A stretch of 26,945 nt of DNA from NCBI GenBank assembly GCA_964481475.1, contig CAYZTG010000012.1, positions 1 to 26,945 on the forward strand, read 5' to 3'. Below the pieces are notes generated by a model. The model was not told where the DNA came from. It saw only the letters and a program-made list of their open reading frames with translations, and did not search any database. The DNA is from DUQU01 sp964481475 (GTDB lineage: Bacteria > Bacillota_I > Bacilli_A > Acholeplasmatales > UBA5453). Every line of letters begins with the position of its first letter. Position 1 is the stretch's first letter. Below, in pieces: positions 1-7,674 of this stretch. The translations under genes and the position numbers were made by a program.

Positions 1-23
1 CCATATTTTTAAATTTCAGATGA

Positions 24-224
24 AATTATAAATTTTATGATAAAATTCGAACAATAGGTTTAATGGGACCTAAATACTACTTTTTTTACCGCATCGATAA
101 AAAAACTAATCAAGAAGAATTAATGTTTTATATTAATTTTCAGATAATTAATAATAATGACTCTAAAAAAGATTTTTATTTTCAACCAAGCTATTTTGAG
201 ATTAATAAAATTGATCACAAGTAA
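24..224 (+). pseudogene. Edge reading frame, possible gene remnant
   Basis: An open frame runs from just after an in-frame TGA at 21-23 to the TAA at 222-224, about 66 codons. The only ATG is at 63 and has no convincing ribosome site, so this looks more like the C-terminal part of a longer gene cut by the TGA than a gene of its own. The residues are Asn/Lys/Tyr/Phe-rich with no recognised motif. Another frame (2-31) also ends at the window edge. I cannot tell a decayed gene from chance in such AT-rich DNA, and the upstream sequence is missing. Confidence 0.25.
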
Positions 225-255
225 TTTAAAAACAATGGTATTAGAGGTGAAATAA

Positions 256-462
256 GTGGATAATAACAATAATAAATTTAATACTAAAATAGTTAAAATA
301 ATAACTTATATCGCTCTATTGATACCTTTTTTAATATGTTTAAGAGTTCTAATTGGTTATAGGAAAATTATTTTTGTAGATCTCTTTTTTTATTTAATTT
401 TAATTATTAATTTAGCTGCTGCTTGGCTTAAAAAAATAAATCAGAAAGACTTTTTAAAATAA
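256..462 (+). CDS. Small two-helix membrane protein, unknown
   Basis: A 68-residue protein starting at GTG 256, behind an AGAGGTGA-like ribosome site at 243-250. It has an Asn-rich cytoplasmic N-terminus, two hydrophobic segments (about residues 12-34 and 38-57) and a Lys-rich end, as expected of a small integral membrane protein. No family is recognised. Its stop overlaps the start of the next tiny reading frame (TAATG), which suggests translational coupling. The function is unknown. Confidence 0.55.
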   Translation: MDNNNNKFNTKIVKIITYIALLIPFLICLRVLIGYRKIIFVDLFFYLILIINLAAAWLKKINQKDFLK

Positions 463-599
463 TGATTGTTTCTTTTTTATTGTTAATTTTAAGTAGCTTA
501 GTTTTGCCTGGATTTGAGTATTTAGGACCATTAAAGACATTATATGCTGATCTTCTTTATACAGTTAATATACTTGGTGTTTTACTTTTACTACTATAA
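462..599 (+). CDS. Tiny hydrophobic protein coupled to the upstream gene
   Basis: A 45-codon frame whose ATG (462-464) overlaps the TAA of the preceding gene (460-462) in a TAATG arrangement; it ends at TAA 597-599. The product is almost wholly hydrophobic: residues about 1-15 and 33-45 could be membrane segments, with a short loop containing Pro16, Gly17 and Pro23 between them. It has no ribosome site of its own, so it would depend on re-initiation after the 256-462 gene. Together the two could form a small membrane pair. AT-rich DNA easily gives hydrophobic frames by chance, so the tight overlap is the main support. Confidence 0.4.
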   Translation: MIVSFLLLILSSLVLPGFEYLGPLKTLYADLLYTVNILGVLLLLL

Positions 600-616
600 A
601 AAAGCGACACTGTAAG

Positions 617-645
617 TTTACATATAAAGTAAAAAATGATAAAAT
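617..645 (+). promoter_or_regulatory. Sigma-A promoter for the lipoprotein gene
   Basis: TTTACA (617-622) and TAAAAT (640-645) are separated by exactly 17 bases, and TG sits one base before the -10 (extended -10). Transcription would start near 652, about 18 bases upstream of the lipoprotein ATG. The ferredoxin gene on the other strand has the same hexamers and spacing. Confidence 0.6.
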
Positions 646-669
646 AAAATATAATTACAGGAGGTAACT

Positions 670-1521
670 ATGAAAAAAGCTTTATTAATATTACTTTCTT
701 TAACAATGTTTTTATTAACTAGTTGTAAACTAATGGAAGAAAATACTTTAATGTTTGTAAATTCTAACAATACTAGTTTTCTTTATTCTCTTCTTGATGA
801 TAACATTAATCCAAAAATAGAGTTTGATGGTTTAGCAAAAAAACCGCTAGATAATGGCTATATGTATTATAGTTTAGATGGTAGGCAAAAATATTATTTC
901 CTTAATTTAGAAGGATATGATAATCCTGTTTTAAGTTATTGTAGTTTTAATAATATTGATAACGAAGAAGGGGTATTTTTTGGGATTAAGTTAGGTGATT
1001 ATACAACAATTAGTAAAAATTCAACACTAGGTATTAAAAAAACAACGAGTTTAACTGACTATTTACTTAATAATGGTTTTGAGCGTAGTTATAAAAAAGA
1101 ATATGCTAATAGCGGCTACCAATCAGTTAATAATCGTTATGTCGCTTGGCAAACTTTTATAAAAGATAATGTTTTTATAAATATAGCTCTTGAAAATAAT
1201 CAAACAAAAAACTTTGCGGCAATTGAAATGGGAATTATTACTAAAGAAGTTGAAAATGAATTAAGTAGACATAAAGAAGGTTTTAATATTAGTTTTACAA
1301 ATCAAGAACACTTTTATAAGTTAAATAATGAGAATGTCTTACAAACTAACAAACTAGTTCATTTGCGACTGATGAAACTTCCCGAAGAAGGAATACCAAA
1401 GCTTTTTATTAACGATCAATATGTTAAAGACTTTATCCCTGTTGATGATATGCAATACTTTTATGAAGTTTTCTTCTTTATGCCAAACTACGACATAAAT
1501 ATTGATGTAAAGGTTAATTAA
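670..1521 (+). CDS. Putative lipoprotein of unknown function
   Basis: A 283-residue exported lipoprotein. The N-terminus has two lysines, a hydrophobic stretch (residues 4-16) and a lipobox LTSC with Cys19 as the likely acylated residue, so the mature protein would sit on the outer face of the membrane. The start is set by a strong AGGAGG ribosome site 5-7 bases upstream. The rest is polar, rich in Asn, Lys, Tyr and Phe, with no motif I recognise; the C-terminal part (about 225-283) has the look of a beta-rich domain. It is followed 47 bases later by a membrane protein gene with its own AGGAGG, probably in the same transcript, which ends at the terminator near 2074-2099. Confidence 0.75.
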   Translation: MKKALLILLSLTMFLLTSCKLMEENTLMFVNSNNTSFLYSLLDDNINPKIEFDGLAKKPLDNGYMYYSLDGRQKYYFLNLEGYDNPVLSYCSFNNIDNEEGVFFGIKLGDYTTISKNSTLGIKKTTSLTDYLLNNGFERSYKKEYANSGYQSVNNRYVAWQTFIKDNVFINIALENNQTKNFAAIEMGIITKEVENELSRHKEGFNISFTNQEHFYKLNNENVLQTNKLVHLRLMKLPEEGIPKLFINDQYVKDFIPVDDMQYFYEVFFFMPNYDINIDVKVN

Positions 1522-1568
1522 CCGTTTTAATAATAAAAAAAGATTTACAATTTTAAAAGGAGGAGCTT

Positions 1569-2048
1569 ATGTCTTCAAAAAAACAATTAGGTTTTACTTT
1601 TGCTGGTTTTATTTTACTACTTTCCCTGATTTTCACACTAACTATGGACTTTGTTAAGTCAACAGGAGTTCTTTTTAATCAATCATTTACTTATTTCCAA
1701 GTTACTTTTGGTTATAAGATGACTGTTTTGGGTTCTGAAATTGCAATTTTTAAATTTAGTATTATGAATTTTTTAATTATAGTTTTAATGGTACTAGCAC
1801 TTTCTTTAGTGCTTTTAAGAGCATTCTCAGAAAAACATAAGAAAAATAGCAATTTATCATTTATCATTGTCATAGTTACACTTTTATTTGGGGTTTTATC
1901 ATTGTTTGTAATTAAGTTTTTAGCCCCAGGAACCGAAAACCAAGATTTTTCATCACTAAAATTAGCGAGTGCACCAATTTTAAATGTTATTTTATCAGTG
2001 CTTGCCTCAACTACTGTGATTGCAAGCGAAATGGTCATAAAAGATTAA
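1569..2048 (+). CDS. Four-helix membrane protein, unknown
   Basis: A 159-residue integral membrane protein with a strong AAAGGAGGA ribosome site. Four hydrophobic segments are visible, at about residues 8-28, 62-84, 97-116 and 134-155, with a Lys-rich loop after the second (residues 87-94, probably cytoplasmic). No family motif is recognised. It lies directly behind the lipoprotein gene and directly before a clear terminator, so the two probably form a bicistronic unit and might work together at the membrane. That partnership is inferred only from position. Confidence 0.65.
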   Translation: MSSKKQLGFTFAGFILLLSLIFTLTMDFVKSTGVLFNQSFTYFQVTFGYKMTVLGSEIAIFKFSIMNFLIIVLMVLALSLVLLRAFSEKHKKNSNLSFIIVIVTLLFGVLSLFVIKFLAPGTENQDFSSLKLASAPILNVILSVLASTTVIASEMVIKD

Positions 2049-2073
2049 GGTTTTAAGGACTAAGATATTTTTT

Positions 2074-2099
2074 AAAAGAGTGGGTAACCACTCTTTTTT
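2074..2099 (+). terminator. Rho-independent terminator
   Basis: A perfect 10-bp stem (2074-2083 with 2088-2097) has the tetraloop GTAA and is followed by T residues. It closes the lipoprotein/membrane-protein unit. Confidence 0.9.
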
Positions 2100-2168
2100 A
2101 GCCGTTCATTAGACATTAATTACTTATAAGTTAGTAAGTATAAATTGCCCTATTAGATATTTTTACTA

Positions 2169-2177
2169 TGATATAAT
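2169..2177 (+). promoter_or_regulatory. Extended -10 promoter (TGATATAAT)
   Basis: A consensus TATAAT at 2172-2177 is preceded by TGN, giving a full extended -10. No good -35 lies at 17 bases; the nearest candidate, TTGCCC at 2145-2150, is 21 bases away. It would drive the DUF4256 gene with a start near 2184. Confidence 0.55.
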
Positions 2178-2197
2178 AATAGAGAAAGTTGGTAAAT

Positions 2198-2701
2198 ATG
2201 ATGAACTTAGTTAAAGAATTAACAGAAAAATTTAATAAAAGATATATCAACAATGATTTTAAGGAAGTAGAAAATAAGCTTACAGAAAATGTTTTAAATA
2301 AAATAAAACTAATGTTTGAAAGAGATGGTGAACCAGAAATAATAATTTATAACGATTTGTTTATAGTTGTCGAAATGTCCAGCCAAACTCCTAATCAAAG
2401 AAGTATTTGTTATGATAAAGATGCAAGAATAAATCGGAAGAAGTTCCCACCAGAAACAAGTGCATTAGAACTAGCTAGTAGGTTTGGTTTAGAAGTAGTT
2501 GATGAAGAAATGTATCAATATCTTCAAACATTAAAAAGATTAGATACTAAAACATCAAGCTGGTTAAAAACAAACAAGGAGTTTAGAAAACTTGGTGGTG
2601 CTTTAACTGGTGAGTTTCGCTATAATAGAGTTTTTATTTATCATAATGGAGCCGACTCATATTATAGTTCAAGAAGTTTTAGGGCTTACCTTGTTTTATA
2701 A
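2198..2701 (+). CDS. DUF4256 family protein
   Basis: A soluble protein of 167 residues that I place in DUF4256 from its spaced motifs: the helical N-terminus, the block around RSICYDKDAR, the segment with ALELASRFGLE, the DTKTSSWLKT block, the RKLGGAL block and the final VFIYHNGADSYY region with SRSFRAYL at the end. The family's biochemical role is not known. ATG 2198 is preferred over TTG 2189 because the weak purine-rich ribosome site (2181-2188) is better spaced from it. ATG 2201 is a further alternative. The gene stands alone, 72 bases before the XRE gene, with its own extended -10 promoter. No truncation is evident; both ends of the family pattern are present. Confidence 0.85.
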   Translation: MMNLVKELTEKFNKRYINNDFKEVENKLTENVLNKIKLMFERDGEPEIIIYNDLFIVVEMSSQTPNQRSICYDKDARINRKKFPPETSALELASRFGLEVVDEEMYQYLQTLKRLDTKTSSWLKTNKEFRKLGGALTGEFRYNRVFIYHNGADSYYSSRSFRAYLVL

Positions 2702-2773
2702 AAAGCAGCAACTAATAATTGCGTGTTTAATCACACCTTTTCAGTTATGATGAGATTGTAAAGGAGAATAAAG

Positions 2774-3217
2774 ATGTTAGATAATATCAAAATTGGCATT
2801 AAAATTAACAAATTAAGACTTAAAAATAATTTTAGTCAAGATCAATTGGCAGAGTTAATTTTAGTATCAAGACAAGCAATTTCAAAATGGGAAGTTGGAC
2901 AAACACTACCTTCAATAGATAATTTAGTAAGTTTGGTAGAAATATTTAAAGTTCCTTTAGAAGAATTATTGTGTTTGGATGATGAAGTTTTCATTGACGA
3001 AAAGGATATTTTTAAAAACCACCAAAGATCTTATATTGTAAATAAAGCATGTCGCAATGAACTTAATCTTAATTTAGCAATTGTTTTTGAGCAGTTTAAT
3101 CAAAACGAAAGAATGTTGATTTTATACCATTTTAAGGCAAATAAAATAGCCCTAGAAAATGATTTATTAAATAAGTTAACATTAATTGAAAGAAAAATGA
3201 TGGAGGAAAAAGTATGA
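2774..3217 (+). CDS. XRE-family transcriptional regulator
   Basis: A 147-residue protein with an N-terminal Cro/C1-type helix-turn-helix at about residues 8-62; the recognition segment includes SRQAISKWEVGQ and is followed by the usual PSIDNLVSLVEIFKV block. Residues about 75-147 form a helical C-terminal region (RSYIVNKACRNELNLNLAIV, then NERMLILYHFK) that recurs, as I recall, in Firmicute XRE proteins and is distinct from phage repressors. The ribosome site is AAGGAGAA. The stop overlaps the ATG of the next gene in ATGA (3214-3217), so the regulator is coupled to the PFL-repeat proteins, which are probably its partners or effectors. The ligand and target genes are unknown; autoregulation would be usual. 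Confidence 0.85.
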   Translation: MLDNIKIGIKINKLRLKNNFSQDQLAELILVSRQAISKWEVGQTLPSIDNLVSLVEIFKVPLEELLCLDDEVFIDEKDIFKNHQRSYIVNKACRNELNLNLAIVFEQFNQNERMLILYHFKANKIALENDLLNKLTLIERKMMEEKV

Positions 3218-3645
3218 ATTTAATTAGTATGATCCCTTTTTTGGATGAAGAAGAATTAAATGAGTTAATGAATAAAATTATCTCATCAGGGAAAGATGAA
3301 TATAACGGAATAAGTATTTATGTTTTATTACCTTTTCTCACAAAGAATAGTTTAAATGAGTTAATGGAAAAAATAATTAAAAACGAAGTTAACTTTAATT
3401 ATCAAGCATTACTACCCTTTTTAGAGAGGGAAGAAATTGAGAAAATGTTTTTTGAAGCTGTTACAAACAAAAAAGACTTTGTTAGTTACTTACCGTTTTT
3501 ATCAGAAGAGACATATCATGAAATAGCATTAAAGTATTGTCATGAGGAGATTGAACTACCCATTGAACTGGTCTATCCTTTTATGAATGAAAGCGACATT
3601 AAGATGATTTTCAAATATGTCCTAAGCAAAGATAATGGACAATAG
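3214..3645 (+). CDS. PFL-repeat protein, coupled to XRE regulator
   Basis: A 143-residue soluble protein built of five tandem units, each starting with a hydrophobic residue plus PFL or PFM: prolines at residues 8, 40, 68, 94 and 122, a spacing of 26-32 residues. After each PFL comes an acidic helix (for example DEEELNELMNKII), then a short linker into the next unit. This looks like an alpha-helical solenoid suited to protein binding. I do not know a named family. Translation is coupled to the XRE gene upstream (ATGA overlap, with a GGAGG within the upstream gene end) and to the next repeat gene downstream (11-base overlap). A protein-interaction or sensing arm for the XRE regulator is the simplest inference. 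Confidence 0.7.
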   Translation: MNLISMIPFLDEEELNELMNKIISSGKDEYNGISIYVLLPFLTKNSLNELMEKIIKNEVNFNYQALLPFLEREEIEKMFFEAVTNKKDFVSYLPFLSEETYHEIALKYCHEEIELPIELVYPFMNESDIKMIFKYVLSKDNGQ

Positions 3646-4063
3646 CCAAAACTACGATCTTATGAAGATAAAAGATGAGGAGCTAAAAGCTTTACTAAAA
3701 GATAATCTCGAATTAGAAGAGATTAATAATAATGGCACGATAATTAAAAGATACTCATTAAAGAATGAAGAGATAATTAGACCATTGCTAGACCAAAAGT
3801 TTAAATTTAAAATATTAAATAATCTAAAATATTTAGAGTGGTTGCCATTTGTTTCAAAGGAAGTATTAGCAGAAGTAAGTAATAGTTTTTTAAAGGGAGT
3901 AAAAATAGATAACTTTATTACTGTAGTGCCTTTTCTTGATAAAGAGAGTTTACGTTTACTCGGTTTAAAACTATCTGAAGTAGATCCTTATAATGGTTTA
4001 AGATTTATTCAGATAGTACCATTCTTAACTAGTAAATTTATTTTTAAGAAGAAGTTCACGTAA
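3635..4063 (+). CDS. Second PFL-repeat protein
   Basis: A 142-residue protein overlapping the preceding gene by 11 bases. Residues 1-60 are Lys/Glu-rich and lack repeats. From residue 70 the same unit appears as in the upstream gene, with WLPF, VPFL and VPFL (prolines 71, 99, 129). The last unit is cut short: after VPFL only 12 residues remain, and they are basic rather than acidic, so the C-terminus may be truncated or frameshifted. It has no clear ribosome site and probably depends on coupling. Either the repeat array is naturally split over two polypeptides, or an ancestral longer repeat protein was broken. A terminator follows within 35 bases. Confidence 0.6.
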   Translation: MDNSQNYDLMKIKDEELKALLKDNLELEEINNNGTIIKRYSLKNEEIIRPLLDQKFKFKILNNLKYLEWLPFVSKEVLAEVSNSFLKGVKIDNFITVVPFLDKESLRLLGLKLSEVDPYNGLRFIQIVPFLTSKFIFKKKFT

Positions 4064-4095
4064 TTTAATATTGATTATAATCCTTTACAATTATT

Positions 4096-4122
4096 AGGGC
4101 CTTTAAAGCCCTTTTTCTTTTT
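4096..4122 (+). terminator. Rho-independent terminator
   Basis: A G/C-rich stem AGGGC (4096-4100) with GCCCT (4108-4112), an A/T loop and a long T-rich tail. It closes the XRE/PFL-repeat unit. Confidence 0.8.
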
Positions 4123-4140
4123 ATCTGAAATAACTAAATT

Positions 4141-4169
4141 TTTAAATAACTAGGTTGCTTTGTTATAAT
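4141..4169 (+). promoter_or_regulatory. Extended -10 promoter for the ABC transporter operon
   Basis: TTTAAA (4141-4146), 17 bases, then TATAAT (4164-4169) preceded by TGT (extended -10). The start would be near 4176. The leader between here and the ATG contains an A/T-only inverted repeat at about 4170-4198 that is too weak to call. Confidence 0.6.
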
Positions 4170-4214
4170 AAAAGAAAGAAGATTATCTTTTTTCTTTAAA
4201 AAGGGTGTGAAATA

Positions 4215-5030
4215 ATGATAGAGATAACAAACTTTAGTAAGTACTATGGTAAGCATCTAGGTGTGAAAGATATTTCTTTTACCGTTAATAAAGGAGAAAT
4301 TTATGGTTTTATTGGCCAAAATGGTGCCGGTAAAACGACAACTATTAGAGCTTTGCTTAATTTAATCTTTAAAACTAACGGCAGTTTAAAAATTGCCGGT
4401 TTAGATGTTGAAAAAGAAACTAAGCAAATTAAGTCTTTTACTAGTTACGTCCCTAGTGAAGTAGAATATTATCAAGGCTCAAGAGTTAGCGATATTTTTA
4501 ATCTATCAAAATCACTTACTACTCGTAATGTTGATGTTGATAAACTTTGTAAATATTTTGATTTAGATCAAAACAGATTTATTAAAGAATTGAGTTTAGG
4601 TAACAAAAAAAAGGTTAGTTTAATTCAAGCTTTAATTAAAAATCCGCAAGTAATTATTTTAGATGAGCCTACTAGCGGCTTAGATCCAATTATTCAGGAA
4701 AGACTTTTCACACTTTTGAAACAAAAACAAAAAGAAGGCTTAACTGTCTTTCTTTCTAGTCATAATTTAAGAGAAGTTGAAAAGTATTGTGATAAAGTTT
4801 TAATAGTTAAAAATGGGGAAGTTATTGATGTTTTTGATTTAAATGAAAAAAGAAAAACAACTTCTTTAAAAGTGATTTATAAAGAAAAGAATAAACCTAC
4901 TAAAACAATTATTACCGAAGAAAATGTTAACACAATTATTAATAACCTTGCAAGAAAAGATTTAGAAAGTATTGAAATATTAAAACCTAGTTTAGAAGAA
5001 GAGTTTATGAAATATTATCAAGAGGATTAA
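4215..5030 (+). CDS. ABC transporter ATP-binding protein
   Basis: A 271-residue cytoplasmic ATPase of the ABC-2 (drug, lipid or peptide export) type. The Walker A motif GQNGAGKTT lies at residues 34-42, the signature LSLGNKKK near residue 127, the Walker B plus D-loop IILDEPTSGLDP near residue 155, and the switch His in SSHNL near 186. The signature is LSLG rather than LSGG, which is common in this subfamily. The C-terminal 60 residues are the variable tail of exporter ATPases. The ribosome site is AAGGGTGTGA. The permease gene follows after 2 bases, so the two form one transporter. The substrate cannot be read from sequence. Confidence 0.9.
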   Translation: MIEITNFSKYYGKHLGVKDISFTVNKGEIYGFIGQNGAGKTTTIRALLNLIFKTNGSLKIAGLDVEKETKQIKSFTSYVPSEVEYYQGSRVSDIFNLSKSLTTRNVDVDKLCKYFDLDQNRFIKELSLGNKKKVSLIQALIKNPQVIILDEPTSGLDPIIQERLFTLLKQKQKEGLTVFLSSHNLREVEKYCDKVLIVKNGEVIDVFDLNEKRKTTSLKVIYKEKNKPTKTIITEENVNTIINNLARKDLESIEILKPSLEEEFMKYYQED

Positions 5031-5032
5031 TA

Positions 5033-5860
5033 ATGAAAAACATTGACAAAAAAAACATTTTTATTTTATTTAAAAATGAAATAAAAGTTAATCAGAGAAG
5101 CTTATTAATCTTTACAATAGCAATTTCAGGAATTATGATGCTTTATATGTTGCTATTCCCAATGGTTAAAGACATTTTCATTGATAAACTTGATTCTATG
5201 CCTTTAGAGTTGCTAGAAATGTTTGGTGTAAGTGGAGCTAGTGAGTTTACCAATTACAATACTTATTTTGGCTCAATGGCTGGAATTTTTTCTTTAGTTA
5301 TTGCTATTTATATGTTGTTATTTAGTGTTAATATTTTTTACAAAGAAGAAGAGACAAAAACAATTGAGTATACTTTTTCAAATGCCATTTCGCGAGAAGA
5401 ATTATGGATAAGTAAGTTTCTAACTCTTATCGTAAGTTTATTACTTATTTGTATTATGACGTTTTTGGTTGCAACTATTTCAGGTTTTCTTTCTTCACCA
5501 AAAGAGATAGAAGTTAAGGCTCTCCTGGGAATCTCTTTTTTAATGTTTTCAATCTCTTTTATCTTTGTTTCATTGGGACTTTTATTAATATCGTTTAAGA
5601 TGAAATACAGACCTCTTTCGCTTGCTCTTGGAATTATATTTACTTTATACCTTTTAGGATACTTAGGGTCAATTGGGGGGAGAACAATTACTTTTTTAAG
5701 ATATTTATCACCTTTTACTGCCATTGCTATTAATGATTTTGCTAATAGTGTAGTTAATTTAGCAAACTATAATTATTTGGCGTTAATTGTTTATTATTTC
5801 ATAGCCATTAGTTTTATAGTTATTTCAGTGATCTGTTACCGAAAGAAGGATTTTAGCTAA
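5033..5860 (+). CDS. ABC-2 type permease
   Basis: A 275-residue integral membrane protein with about six hydrophobic segments (residues roughly 24-45, 82-105, 132-153, 165-187, 192-215, 245-270) and a large first extracytoplasmic loop, the layout of ABC-2 permeases. It begins 2 bases after the ATPase stop with an AGAGG site inside that gene's end. The sequence around residues 103-120 (FYKEEETKTIEYTFSNAISR) is the cytoplasmic coupling segment seen in this class. It acts with the 4215-5030 ATPase, most likely as an exporter. The stop overlaps the next start (TAATG), so the pyroglutamyl peptidase gene is in the same transcript. Confidence 0.85.
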   Translation: MKNIDKKNIFILFKNEIKVNQRSLLIFTIAISGIMMLYMLLFPMVKDIFIDKLDSMPLELLEMFGVSGASEFTNYNTYFGSMAGIFSLVIAIYMLLFSVNIFYKEEETKTIEYTFSNAISREELWISKFLTLIVSLLLICIMTFLVATISGFLSSPKEIEVKALLGISFLMFSISFIFVSLGLLLISFKMKYRPLSLALGIIFTLYLLGYLGSIGGRTITFLRYLSPFTAIAINDFANSVVNLANYNYLALIVYYFIAISFIVISVICYRKKDFS

Positions 5861-6432
5861 TGAAAATATTAATAACGGCCTTTCTGCCTTTTGATAATCA
5901 AAAAAGTAATATTTCTTTAGAAGTATTAAATCAAATAACTCCTTTAAATAATTTAATTAAAGTAGTATTACCTGTTTTATATTTTGAATCTTTTCAACTA
6001 TTAAAAGAAGTAATTATAAGGGAGAAACCGGAGATAATTATTTTATTAGGTGAAGCAAGAAGTTACGAGTCTGTTGGTTTTGAAGTTATTGGTATTAATA
6101 CCCATAATTATAAAGAAGACAGTAGCGGATTAGTTTTATCGTCTTCTAAGATAGTTATGGATGGACCTGATGGTCTTTTCTCTAGCTTAGATTATCAAGC
6201 TTTTAAAGAGTCTTTTACTCTAAGTAAAGTAGCTTTTCACCGTTCTTTTAGTGCAGGAACTTATGTTTGTAATGCCTTACTATACCAAACTTTATTATTT
6301 TTAAAAGAACAGCATATTTTGGCTCAATGTGGCTTTATTCATCTCCCCATTTTAGCGGGAAAAGAAGTTTTAAAAGTAGCAGAGGGATTTAATCAATATC
6401 TTAAAAGGTTAATTAGTCATAGTGCTAAATAA
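5860..6432 (+). CDS. pcp: Pyroglutamyl-peptidase I (C15)
   Basis: A 190-residue cysteine peptidase that removes N-terminal pyroglutamate from peptides in the cytoplasm. The nucleophile Cys137 lies in SAGTYVCNALLYQ, the general base His161 in FIHLPIL, and the third catalytic residue is probably Glu75 in GFEVIGIN. All three fall 6-7 positions before the residues known in Bacillus Pcp (81, 144, 168), which supports the alignment. The N-terminus ILITAFLPFDNQKSN matches the family's GFxPFxxxxxNPS block but has lost the usual NPS form, and the protein is slightly shorter than typical (about 200-215). The ATG overlaps the permease stop. It heads a run of peptidase genes. Confidence 0.88.
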   Translation: MKILITAFLPFDNQKSNISLEVLNQITPLNNLIKVVLPVLYFESFQLLKEVIIREKPEIIILLGEARSYESVGFEVIGINTHNYKEDSSGLVLSSSKIVMDGPDGLFSSLDYQAFKESFTLSKVAFHRSFSAGTYVCNALLYQTLLFLKEQHILAQCGFIHLPILAGKEVLKVAEGFNQYLKRLISHSAK

Positions 6433-6447
6433 GAAAGGAAAGAGAAA

Positions 6448-7674
6448 ATGAAAATTTTATTATTAGGATTAATAAGTGTAATTTTTATTATTAAATTAGT
6501 TGTTAATTTATTGGAATATCAAAATAGAAACGCCATAATACCTAAAAGTGTTAGTGATGTTTATGAAAGAGAAGAATATTTAAATTGGAAGAATTATCAA
6601 AATGATAATTTAAAACTAAATACGATTAAACTTATTGTTGCTTACATAGTGACAATGACTATATTTAGTTTCAACATTCATTATTTGTTAGTTGATTTTT
6701 CAAAACAATTATTTGCTGAAATGATGTTACAATTTTTATTCATTTTTTTAATTTTAGGAATAATTAATTTAGTTTATGAAGTAATTTTTGACTATTATAA
6801 AACTTTTAAAATTGAAGAAAAGTACGGTTTTAATAAAACAACTCCTAAACTATTTGTGAGAGACAATCTAATTAAGTTTATTGCTTTTCTAATACTTGAA
6901 GCTGGTTTAATGGTGTTTTTGAACCAAGTATATCTCTCTACAGAAAATTTTTACTTATTTTTAGGGATGACATTTTTAGCAGTTTTGGTTTTTATTTTAT
7001 TAGGGCCATTTTTATTTAAATTAGGCTTGAAATTATTTAATAAGTCAGTATTATTAAGCGAGGGTTCACTAAAGAATAAAATTACTGAGTATACGACTAA
7101 AGTCAATTTTCCCATTAATAATATTTATGTAATTGACGCCTCTAAGAGATCAACGAAAGCAAATGCATATTTTACTGGTTTTGGCAAAAGAAGGAGAATT
7201 GTCTTATTTGATACTTTAATAGATCAACTTTCGGAAGAAGAAATCGTTAGTGTTTTGGCCCATGAAGTGGGGCATGGTAAGCATAAACATATGTTGAAAT
7301 CTATTCCTTTTTCGCTTTTAACTGCTTTAATAATGTTAATTGGAATATATGTTTTAGTTTCTAATCAAGAAATCTCCGTTAGTTTTGGTTTTAAGGAGAG
7401 TAATTTTTTGTTTGGCACTTTAATGTTTTTTGAATTATTTCCCTTAATCGCGATTTTTATGGGGATGTTTAGAAATATCTTTTCTCGTAAATATGAATAT
7501 CAAGCGGACCACTATGCCGCCACAACATATTCAAAGGAAAAGATTATTAGTGCTTTAAAAATTATGGCAAGAAATAATTTAAGTAGTTTAACACCACATC
7601 CGCTTAATGTCTTAATATACGCTTCTCATCCTCCTCTTTATTTAAGAGTAGAAAGAATTGCTGAGGTAAGCTAA
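6448..7674 (+). CDS. M48 zinc metalloprotease, Ste24/CAAX-protease-like
   Basis: A 408-residue membrane metalloprotease. The zinc motif HEVGH occupies residues 272-276 and the third ligand is Glu350 in EYQADHYA, both as in Ste24-type M48A enzymes. Hydrophobic segments precede it (about residues 2-20, 58-78, 88-112, 143-165, 168-195) and flank the catalytic part (about 285-306 and 322-345), as in the peptidase_M48 N-terminal plus catalytic layout. The substrate in bacteria is unclear, since CAAX prenylation is not known there; membrane-protein quality control is a usual suggestion. The ribosome site is AAAGGAAAGAG. The stop overlaps the ATG of the M81 gene. Confidence 0.88.
   Translation: MKILLLGLISVIFIIKLVVNLLEYQNRNAIIPKSVSDVYEREEYLNWKNYQNDNLKLNTIKLIVAYIVTMTIFSFNIHYLLVDFSKQLFAEMMLQFLFIFLILGIINLVYEVIFDYYKTFKIEEKYGFNKTTPKLFVRDNLIKFIAFLILEAGLMVFLNQVYLSTENFYLFLGMTFLAVLVFILLGPFLFKLGLKLFNKSVLLSEGSLKNKITEYTTKVNFPINNIYVIDASKRSTKANAYFTGFGKRRRIVLFDTLIDQLSEEEIVSVLAHEVGHGKHKHMLKSIPFSLLTALIMLIGIYVLVSNQEISVSFGFKESNFLFGTLMFFELFPLIAIFMGMFRNIFSRKYEYQADHYAATTYSKEKIISALKIMARNNLSSLTPHPLNVLIYASHPPLYLRVERIAEVS

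Noticed and set aside
1712..2038. Long reverse-strand frame opposite the four-helix membrane protein.
   Set aside because: No ribosome site, and it lies wholly within a better-supported gene with its own AGGAGG; likewise for reverse frames within 5338-5724, 13477-13662, 16012-16257 and 23221-23403.
4170..4198. A/T-only inverted repeat in the leader of the ABC operon.
   Set aside because: All pairs are A-T with mismatches; expected by chance in such sequence.
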